Positions 6,464-12,531 of a stretch of DNA of 19,153 nt are shown here, piece by piece. Within the stretch, counting starts at the first letter, position 1; every line of letters begins with the position of its first letter. Under the pieces are notes generated by a model that was given only the letters and a program-made list of their open reading frames with translations, searched no databases and was not told the DNA's origin. The DNA is from Mariaggregatimicrobium sp964498785 (GTDB taxonomy: Bacteria > Zhuqueibacterota > Zhuqueibacteria > Thermofontimicrobiales > Thiofontviventaceae): contig CAZCJL010000121.1 in the NCBI GenBank assembly GCA_964498785.1, positions 1 to 19,153 of the forward strand, read 5' to 3'. The translations under genes and the position numbers were made by a program.

Positions 6464-8087
6464 TACCGGCACCGCTGCAATATTGAATAGTATTCTCATC
6501 GATCACCGGATCGGAATTATCGCAATCAATGCCACAAACAGCATATTCGATTGTGCAGTCTTCAATTGATGAACTGCTGCCAACATCGGTCAGGAAAATT
6601 CCGTCCCAATCCCCGGCGTTGGGAGATGCAGTTGATGATGTAAACGTGGCGCCATCGGCCTGGATTGTACCGTTGATGGTGAGGCGAGTTCCCGGAGCAA
6701 AAATAAGAATGCTGCCGGAAGAAATCGTCAGGGTCACGCCATTATCAACCGTTAGATCGGTCGTGATATCATTCGTATCGGACAAGGTGATATTTTGTGA
6801 TATCGAATAGCCATCAGGAAATAGATTTAAAGCCGGATCGCCAAATAAATTGTACCGTTGCCTTAAAACGCGATCATATCGTAGTTTTGCTTCCAAAACT
6901 GCCTCTCCGATCGTTGTACTGAAGTGATCAAATATCGCCTCATAAACGTATCTGTCGACTTCGTTGTATGAACCAACATTATCATCTCTGGATGAAGCCA
7001 AAACTGCAATCGCACCTCTATTACTTGCATATTGCAACCGTTCCGCAAGGCAATCCACGTTTGTACCGAAACAGGCATCTGGCGTTATATTATCAAAATG
7101 TCCAGTTTCACAACAGACCAGCAACATAAATGGCAAGTAATTTCCGTTGGAAAGACTTGAGATATCGTTAACATCAAAATAGGTATAACAATGCCCTTCT
7201 CCATCAGGATGCAATCCGAATTCAGAGCCATGATCCGCTTCATAGTTCACAATTAGCTTTCCCGCATTTAACTGGTTGATAAAGCGCTGCGTCGCATCAT
7301 TAATATTGGTTGTTGGCGGCGGATAAACATCATTATATCGATCAAAATGATCGGCGTTTGTCGCATGAGCAGGAGTATAACGGTACAGGAAAAAGGTTTC
7401 CTGGGATCGTGTTTGCAGGTAATTGTCTATTGATCCGAATTCACTATAACCTGCAAATCCCTGGCCTTCAAATAGCAGAATATCATCTTTCCAGTTGCCG
7501 GAAGTATAAACTGTTTCATAATTGGTAATTTTGCCTACCACGTTGCCAAGCTCTGTGGAATTGCCAACAGATAATCGTCCGATAAAAACATCTGGTAAAT
7601 GATCGCTGCCGGATATACAAGCATAATAATGATCAGAGGCTTCCTCGTCTCCTCCATAACCATCATAATCACAGACCATTTCAGTCACATTATCATCTTC
7701 AAACGCATCGCCGATCAATAAAACATATCCCAGGTAACCATCACTCATATGTTCAGCGCTTTGCGTATTATAAACCGCCTGGATAAAATCATGAATGCCG
7801 GCACACGTAAAATTATAGCCAGACATATTTTCCACATCGACAATGGCAATATTAAAGTCATTGATATTTGAACGATGGCTGGCCAAACTATCAATATGCT
7901 GACTGTTATATAATTCATTCGCCGTCATTATCAGATAATCCGTATCATTGGCGGAACATGCTGCGACTGTATTGCATCGTGTAATCGTTGCTGTTGCTTT
8001 ATTACTTGAGAATAGACACAAATTGAAAATTATCAGGGTGAAACAGAAAAATGCTTTATTCCGAATGAAATCGAATTGTATCCTCAT
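6414..8087 (-). CDS. Gingipain-like C25 cysteine peptidase, 3' end truncated
   Basis: This 557-aa gene starts at ATG 8087 (MRIQFDFIRNKAFF), chosen for AAGGAG at 7-8 nt. Upstream ATGs at 8096 and 8114 lack this site. A signal peptide (about residues 1-33) is followed almost directly by the peptidase domain (about 50-422): DYLIMTANELY, YVLLIGDAFEDDN, DVFIGRLSVGN, catalytic His in NYEADHGSE (His286), catalytic Cys in LLVCCETGHF (Cys326), and the closing motif YNLFGDPALNLF. The long propeptide usual for gingipains is absent. A beta-helix module nearly identical to that of the M6 gene follows (about 430-540). At CSGAG the sequence switches to 15 unrelated codons and a TAG, leaving no T9SS domain. 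It is the last gene of unit C, 13 bp after the 8101-9483 gene. The catalytic domain looks functional, but surface sorting through a T9SS domain is lost. Confidence 0.85.
   Translation of the reverse strand: MRIQFDFIRNKAFFCFTLIIFNLCLFSSNKATATITRCNTVAACSANDTDYLIMTANELYNSQHIDSLASHRSNINDFNIAIVDVENMSGYNFTCAGIHDFIQAVYNTQSAEHMSDGYLGYVLLIGDAFEDDNVTEMVCDYDGYGGDEEASDHYYACISGSDHLPDVFIGRLSVGNSTELGNVVGKITNYETVYTSGNWKDDILLFEGQGFAGYSEFGSIDNYLQTRSQETFFLYRYTPAHATNADHFDRYNDVYPPPTTNINDATQRFINQLNAGKLIVNYEADHGSEFGLHPDGEGHCYTYFDVNDISSLSNGNYLPFMLLVCCETGHFDNITPDACFGTNVDCLAERLQYASNRGAIAVLASSRDDNVGSYNEVDRYVYEAIFDHFSTTIGEAVLEAKLRYDRVLRQRYNLFGDPALNLFPDGYSISQNITLSDTNDITTDLTVDNGVTLTISSGSILIFAPGTRLTINGTIQADGATFTSSTASPNAGDWDGIFLTDVGSSSSIEDCTIEYAVCGIDCDNSDPVIDENTIQYCSGAGNCVLLAFVTKEKAKRS
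6464..6689 (-). repeat. Beta-helix module repeat, copy 2 (ends at rearrangement junction)
   Basis: This is a gapless match to 2216-2441 at about 88% by eye, with the first 130 bases near 94%. The match begins exactly where the lipoprotein fragment ends, so base 6464 marks a junction between unrelated sequences. Confidence 0.8.
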
Positions 8088-8100
8088 AATAAACATCTCC

Positions 8101-9483
8101 TTATTTGAGTGCAATCAGTTTTTTTACATGAAAGTTATTTTGACATCTAAGGGAGCACAGATAAACACCACTGGATACATCTTCATTATTTTGATTTCGT
8201 CCATCCCAGCAGACTTCATGGTTTCCTTGCTGTAGAACCTGCCCATGAATCAGTTTTTTTACCAGTCGTCCATTTATATCAAACACCTGGATACTGGTAT
8301 AGCCTGATTTCGGCAAATAGAATGATATTTTAGTTTCCTGGTTGAACGGATTCGGATAATTCTGAAGTAAATTAAATGCTTCCATTTCGACGGTATTTGA
8401 AAAGTTACTTTGTACGATATCAGGTATTTTGCGAGTATATTTTAGTATAACTGCACAACCTGCTTCCAGCCCCTCATAGCCAACTGCCCATCCTGTGCTA
8501 CTGTCAATACAGCAGATGGAAGATAATCTGCCGTTCCTGCGTTGCATCTCGATCTCTTCCGGATACCAATTATCACCGCCATCCGACGATTTTAGAATGA
8601 CAGGCACATCTTCCCCGGCGGTATTTTCACCTACAATCCAACCGGTTAATGAGTCAACAAAAACAATATCCTCAAAATTGTAACCAAGATCAAAAGTGAA
8701 ACATGTCGTCCAATTTGCTCCGCTATCCGAAGTTTTGAGTACCACATCATTAACATGGAAATTACCAACAACCCATCCTTGTTGAGAATTTATGAAATAG
8801 CCACCAGCGAATAACCAGTAGTAATTTTGCTCACGTTGTTCATACCAATTCTCACCACCATCAATTGTATGTAAAATACTATGATGACCAACGACCCATC
8901 CACATTGAGAATCGACAAAAATTACGTTTGCTAATCCACGTGCTTCGTCACTTTTTTCATATTGTAGTTCCCATGTTTTACCACCATCGTTCGTAAAAAA
9001 AATTCGTTGAGGATTATTGCCAATGATCCAACCAGTGAGACTATCAGTAAAACATACATCAGCTGGTTCCCACCAGTTCTGAATAATGGAAGGTTCCGGA
9101 ATCCAGTTTTTACCAGCATCCCTGGTGTACAAAATAACACCGTCGCTGTCCGATGTAGCTTGATAAATTCCTACTGCCCAGCCATGATGCGAGTCACTGA
9201 AATCAATTGCTACGAGCTCATCCTCTAATGCTTGTAATTGAAAGTCCCAATTCTCGCCACCATCATTGGTATGAAGAACGAATCCACCACCACTATTTCC
9301 TGCATGACTATAACCAACAATCCATCCGTTTCTGATATCAACAAAGTCAACGTCATTATAGTCTGATATGAAGTCAACCTGCCGTACAATTTTCCAGTAG
9401 TATTGAGAAAACAGGTCTTTTGACTGGAAAAATGAAATACATATAAATAGTAAAATAAATCGATAAATTTTATTAATAAGCAT
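8101..9483 (-). CDS. Ycf48-like beta-propeller with T9SS type A sorting domain
   Basis: The product is 460 aa. ATG 9483 is supported by AAAGGA at 7-nt spacing. Signal peptide MLINKIYRFILLFICISFF... ends near FSQ (residue 27). Residues 28-355 contain repeats of VxFxDxxxGWxVGxxxxIxxTxDGGxxW, for example FVDIRNGWIVGYSHAG, HTNDGGENWDF, FTDSLTGWIIGN, CIDSSTGWAVGYEG. These are the asp-box/Ycf48 repeats of a multi-bladed propeller. Residues about 372-460 form a complete T9SS domain (LLQNYPNPFNQETKISFYLP, SSGVYLCSLR, KKLIALK). The photosystem role of plant Ycf48 does not carry over; surface adhesion or assistance to the adjacent peptidase is possible but unproven. An orphan T9SS fragment ends 11 bp upstream, and the C25 peptidase follows 13 bp downstream. 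Confidence 0.85.
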   Translation of the reverse strand: MLINKIYRFILLFICISFFQSKDLFSQYYWKIVRQVDFISDYNDVDFVDIRNGWIVGYSHAGNSGGGFVLHTNDGGENWDFQLQALEDELVAIDFSDSHHGWAVGIYQATSDSDGVILYTRDAGKNWIPEPSIIQNWWEPADVCFTDSLTGWIIGNNPQRIFFTNDGGKTWELQYEKSDEARGLANVIFVDSQCGWVVGHHSILHTIDGGENWYEQREQNYYWLFAGGYFINSQQGWVVGNFHVNDVVLKTSDSGANWTTCFTFDLGYNFEDIVFVDSLTGWIVGENTAGEDVPVILKSSDGGDNWYPEEIEMQRRNGRLSSICCIDSSTGWAVGYEGLEAGCAVILKYTRKIPDIVQSNFSNTVEMEAFNLLQNYPNPFNQETKISFYLPKSGYTSIQVFDINGRLVKKLIHGQVLQQGNHEVCWDGRNQNNEDVSSGVYLCSLRCQNNFHVKKLIALK

Positions 9484-9494
9484 ACTACTATCCT

Positions 9495-9737
9495 TTATCT
9501 TAAAATTACAATTTTTTTTGTCGCACTAAATCCAGTCGATTGTAGTCGTAACATATATACACCAGCAGGCAGATTTCGGGCATCCCAGGTGATGGAATGA
9601 ACGCCGGTTTGTTCCATACCATCCGACAGTATTTGAATCTGTTGGCCAAGCATATTGTATATTGACAGTTTTACTTTTGCCGGTTTTAATGATTCATACC
9701 GGATAATTGTGGAGGCATTAAACGGATGCCAGCTTGT
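9495..9737 (-). pseudogene. Orphan T9SS sorting-domain fragment
   Basis: An open frame without any start reads HPFNASTIIRYESL, KLSIYNMLGQQIQIL, HSITWDARNLPAGVYML, ATKKIVILR and stops at TAA 9495-9497. This is the last 80 residues of a T9SS type A domain. It begins inside the YPNPFN motif (W-HPFN) directly after an in-frame TGA at 9738-9740, and nothing upstream resembles the rest of a protein. It is therefore the 3' remnant of a deleted T9SS substrate that stood first in unit C, between the 10131-10159 promoter and the 8101-9483 gene. Its stop codon overlaps the ribosome binding site region of the next gene, the spacing expected in an operon. Confidence 0.75.
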
Positions 9738-9778
9738 TCAACTCCAATAGGACTTCTATTTGCTGTTTTCAATCAGGC

Positions 9779-9801
9779 AAAAAAAATGCCAAATTAGCAT
9801 T
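9779..9801 (-). terminator. Possible weak terminator
   Basis: On the minus strand AATGC-(7 nt)-GCATT is followed by a run of Ts (complement of the A-run 9779-9786). The stem is only 5 bp, so this is weak. If active it would separate the 10131-10159 promoter from the genes at 6414-9483. The stretch 9741-10035 holds no gene that I can support. Confidence 0.25.
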
Positions 9802-10035
9802 GCATTCTGCAATCGAGATGTTATGAACATGTAGTACCACTTAAATGAGAAAAGAATGCACGATACTGCGCATGATATGCGTACTTTGCTTGTGAGCTAT
9901 AAATAAAACCTGTATCTACCATAACGAATTTATGCTTTTTTATATGGATAAGCCATCTTTAAGTATTGATAAACAGTGAAACAGATTCCACTATTCTTAA
10001 ATATTGTCAAAAATGTCAGTAAGTTCAATGAAATT

Positions 10036-10125
10036 CTGAAATTTCCGGGAAAAGGAAGTCTTAAACCGCCATCGAATATCAAGCTATTTTTTTGTTGCAG
10101 GATTTTGGTCTTTGCATCAACGCCG
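10036..10125 (-). other. Conserved 5' leader element, unit C copy
   Basis: Downstream of the 10131-10159 promoter the minus strand carries AAAATCCTGCAACAAA, then 20 nt, then GGCGGTT, AGACTTCCTTTTCCC and GGAAATTTC. These blocks follow the same order as in the leaders at 5986-6068 and 14729-14832. The spacing from CAACAAA to the GGYGGT block is 2 nt shorter than in the other two. No ATG opens a frame through this copy. Confidence 0.5.
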
Positions 10126-10130
10126 GCACT

Positions 10131-10159
10131 AATTTATGAATAATTGATTATTTTGTCAA
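10131..10159 (-). promoter_or_regulatory. Sigma70-type promoter for unit C
   Basis: TTGACA (10154-10159) and TAAATT (10131-10136) lie 17 bp apart on the minus strand, about 60 nt past the end of the truncated M6 gene. It is a consensus -35 with a good -10. It now leads into a leader and a gene remnant, and the first intact gene begins about 650 nt away at 9483. Confidence 0.6.
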
Positions 10160-10216
10160 TTTATTTTTGATACTTTTGAGGAATTCACGAATAAGGTAAG
10201 AAGGTCGGCTTTTTTG

Positions 10217-11020
10217 TTATTGTTGCTTTGGTTCTGTAGTGATTTCAAAATTTGTATTATTTTTTCGAAGTTCAAGCAAAAAATAATTACCACTCCCAAC
10301 TGGAATTCTAACAGCATCATTTGAGGATGTAACATCCGGAAGACCATACGCTATTCTTTCATCAGTAATATCGGTTAGCACTATCCAATTTAATCTTGAT
10401 TTTTCATACGCACTGAAAACAACACCACTTCTGGTGGGCTGTGAAGCTCCAGCACCGGACATCAGATTCCAGCGATGAAGTCCGTTAAAATGACCACTAT
10501 TCATTAATTGATGCCCTAATTCATGGCATATTATATATCTGGAACTTATGGAATATATGTCTGTCTGATATGTTCCAGATGTACTAATAAGATTGCCACG
10601 TTGTCCAAAAATATCAGGTTCAGCAGGATCAGAAGCATCAGCCATTGTTATTGAAGTTTGCGTTAAATAATCACCATCAGAAACGCCAGTGTAATGACCA
10701 GTTGTTGAATAAGGATATTTTTGTCTCGCACGACACGCAAGTATTATCATATCGATCCAACCATCACTGTTATTATCTAATGACCTTAAATCGTGGTTAT
10801 CAATATACCATTGTAGAATGGATTGATTTTTATTGCGCCAATCAGCTTTATCAGTTGAAATATTTATGGGTGGTCCCTCGTAAGCTATTTCTTCACCGTA
10901 TAGCCATAGATTTCCTTCGGACATATTATAAAAGTACGTTGTCAGGCTATTAGGTTTTGATGCCATATCTGAATCTACTGTTAAAGCGTTATATGGTGTA
11001 GTAATTAAAAGTTCGCCCAT
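10217..11020 (-). CDS. 3' piece: M6-type catalytic domain
   Basis: 267 codons follow the in-frame TAG, from an ATG (MGELLITTPYNALTV) with no clear ribosome binding site. Residues 28-50 (TTYFYNMSEGNLWLYGEEI) match the start of M6 catalytic domains (a 'T.yfyd.S.G' pattern). NNSDGWIDMIILACR precedes the metal site, which reads CHELGHQLMNSGH (HELGH at residues 166-170) with a His seven residues after the second metal His as the possible third ligand. A Met-turn-like WNLMSGAG and the FSAYEKSRLNWI segment follow. Zinc-site residues are intact, but without a signal peptide this piece would stay in the cytoplasm if made alone. Confidence 0.65.
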   Translation of the reverse strand: MGELLITTPYNALTVDSDMASKPNSLTTYFYNMSEGNLWLYGEEIAYEGPPINISTDKADWRNKNQSILQWYIDNHDLRSLDNNSDGWIDMIILACRARQKYPYSTTGHYTGVSDGDYLTQTSITMADASDPAEPDIFGQRGNLISTSGTYQTDIYSISSRYIICHELGHQLMNSGHFNGLHRWNLMSGAGASQPTRSGVVFSAYEKSRLNWIVLTDITDERIAYGLPDVTSSNDAVRIPVGSGNYFLLELRKNNTNFEITTEPKQQ

Positions 11021-11047
11021 CCAATTCGGACCGGCAGATGAGATTGG

Positions 11048-11371
11048 CTACTCATTTACGAGACACCGTGTTTCATCTGAGTAAGCAGGGCCTGAAGCAT
11101 CAAAGGTATCATCATTTCTTTTAAAGTAAAGCACAGCTACCTTGTAATTTCTTCCTGTTGGATTCGGCTCCATCCGGTTAATAATTGATTTTGAGTTACG
11201 CCCTCCTTTCAGTAGTATAATTTCTGATGCATCCATCGATTGACTGCCGCTCGCTTCTTCATCAGAGTGACCACAAACAAAATCATCAATTTGTGCGAAT
11301 GCCATGGCAACATAAAATAACATGAGGAATAAGGAGACTTTATAGTTGACTTTTTTTGATATTATTTTCAT
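11048..11371 (-). CDS. 5' piece: signal peptide and propeptide-like region of the M6 gene
   Basis: 107 codons ending at the in-frame TAG. Signal peptide MKIISKKVNYKVSLFLMLFY... is cleaved near MAFAQ (residue 27). The rest reads through an S/E/D-rich segment into RNYKVAVLYFKRNDDTFDAS, the first strand of the M6 domain. Translation stopping here would give a short exported peptide with no catalytic residues. Confidence 0.6.
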   Translation of the reverse strand: MKIISKKVNYKVSLFLMLFYVAMAFAQIDDFVCGHSDEEASGSQSMDASEIILLKGGRNSKSIINRMEPNPTGRNYKVAVLYFKRNDDTFDASGPAYSDETRCLVNE

Positions 11372-11385
11372 TTTAGTATTCTCCG

Positions 11386-12318
11386 TTATCGAATTAATAT
11401 TATTTTTTTTGAATTAATTATCGCCGAGCACTGACAGACAACAAAATAAATCCCGCTATTCACGAATAAGCCATTGTTGTCCCTCCCATCCCAAATAAAC
11501 TGTTGGTGGGCAATTGCTGAATTATTGGTTTGCAGAACTCGTATTGTTTGCCCTAAAATATTTATGATTTTGATTTCGTTCAGATGTTCAGGTATGTTGT
11601 TAGTACTTATAGTGACATAACTTGAGAACGGATTCGGATATACATCTATATTAAATGTTTTTGGTGTTGTAGATTCCACTTCATTTTGTTTCACAGCTAC
11701 TGCCGTACCGTATTCATTGCCATTAATTTTAGCATATACGAGGCGCTCCGTTTGGATATGAAATTGCCCAACTCCTGCTATAAAATCAAAATAAATAGTG
11801 GGAAGTACAGTAAGAGAATCTTCATTAAGTCTTACTTCTCTCACTTGTGCCCATTTAAATTTCCTTCCAAAATAAACTGATGTTCCGGTATCCGTAATAG
11901 CAAAAAAGGCAAGATAATCACCCATAAAATAATCCCACGGAGTATTAAGTCCATTTTTAGTATTTATTAACGGCCAGTTAATTGGAAAATCTCCAATAAA
12001 TGGCTCTTCTGGAAAGTAGCGACTATGGTACACAACAGTAGAATCCTGATTATAATGATAATAATTGTATCCGACGCCAGCATCCGGATCATAAAGATAG
12101 CGAATTGAGGCTTTATAAATACGAACCGTATCAGCAAAAAGTGTATCACCTACGATTTCGATATGTCTAGTCGGGAAAGAGTCGCTACTCCTAACATATT
12201 CCCAAACATTCCCAATTTGCAAAGGGAAGAATTCAGATGCTTTGGGAAGTTGTGCTTCTAAATTATTCGCACTAAATAAAATAAGAATCACAAACAAAAT
12301 GCTAAAAAATCTTGACAT
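11386..12318 (-). CDS. Secreted protein of unknown function with T9SS type A sorting domain
   Basis: The product is 310 aa, and ATG 12318 has a near-perfect AAGGAGGTG ribosome binding site. Signal peptide MSRFFSILFVILILFSANN... ends at EAQ (residue 23). The mature start, ASEFFPLQIGNVWEYVRSSD, matches a short motif (FPLxxGNxWxY) often seen in secreted proteins of FCB bacteria. The body to about residue 220 is a beta-rich, Tyr/Phe-rich domain that I cannot name. The T9SS domain covers about 224-310 (NIDVYPNPFSSYVTIST, IINILGQTIRVL, FIWDGRDNNG, NSGIYFVV, KKIILIR). It sits 213 bp after the 12532-14652 gene and 14 bp before the M6 gene, so co-transcription with the peptidase is likely. Confidence 0.8.
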   Translation of the reverse strand: MSRFFSILFVILILFSANNLEAQLPKASEFFPLQIGNVWEYVRSSDSFPTRHIEIVGDTLFADTVRIYKASIRYLYDPDAGVGYNYYHYNQDSTVVYHSRYFPEEPFIGDFPINWPLINTKNGLNTPWDYFMGDYLAFFAITDTGTSVYFGRKFKWAQVREVRLNEDSLTVLPTIYFDFIAGVGQFHIQTERLVYAKINGNEYGTAVAVKQNEVESTTPKTFNIDVYPNPFSSYVTISTNNIPEHLNEIKIINILGQTIRVLQTNNSAIAHQQFIWDGRDNNGLFVNSGIYFVVCQCSAIINSKKIILIR

Positions 12319-12358
12319 ATTTTTTCACCTCCTTCGAAGATTTAATTAATTCAAAAAT

Positions 12359-12375
12359 CACGCTTAAAAATTGTC
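12359..12375 (-). promoter_or_regulatory. 17-nt motif shared with 5797-5813
   Basis: CACGCTTAAAAATTGTC matches 16 of 17 bases at 5797-5813, again just upstream of a T9SS-domain gene. On the minus strand it places TAGACA 17 bp before TTGAAT, which could be a weak internal promoter for the 11386-12318 gene. Nothing else is evident in 12319-12531. Confidence 0.35.
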
Positions 12376-12531
12376 TATTTTTACGGATAGCAGCATTAAT
12401 TCGATCTTTTAGAGAATCGCTGATCCGCCTTTAAAAAATTACATGGGAAATAAATGACGAACACAAGTAGTGTAATTTATTTTCGATTCAGTAAAATGTT
12501 ATCTCTCCTTTGTTAGTAAATAGGCTAATTG

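Larger units (their letters stand above)
10217..11371 (-). pseudogene. Second M6-type metallopeptidase gene, in-frame TAG and truncated 3' end
   Basis: A continuous frame of 385 codons runs from ATG 11371 (GGAG upstream, 14 bp after the preceding stop) to TAA 10217. It is broken by TAG 11048-11050 between RCLVNE and PISSAGPNWMGELL. The sequence on both sides of the TAG stays in one frame and reads as one protein, so a Trp (TGG) to TAG change would explain it. The frame also ends early: after the post-catalytic NYFLLELRKNN only about 12 residues remain, without the C-terminal M6 segments or a T9SS domain. The next promoter starts about 60 nt later, so the 3' part appears to have been deleted. 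This is the last gene of unit B. Confidence 0.8.

Noticed and set aside
9741..10130. Open frames without start in the unit C leader region, and a 33-codon frame near 9850-9940
   Set aside because: They have no ribosome binding site and no recognisable pattern. The longer one overlaps the promoter -10 and starts after a stop without an ATG.
12450..12531. Possible short T9SS tail (…NILLNRK) before the 11386-12318 gene
   Set aside because: Only eight codons resemble a sorting-domain end, and a stop lies just upstream. This is too little to call a remnant.
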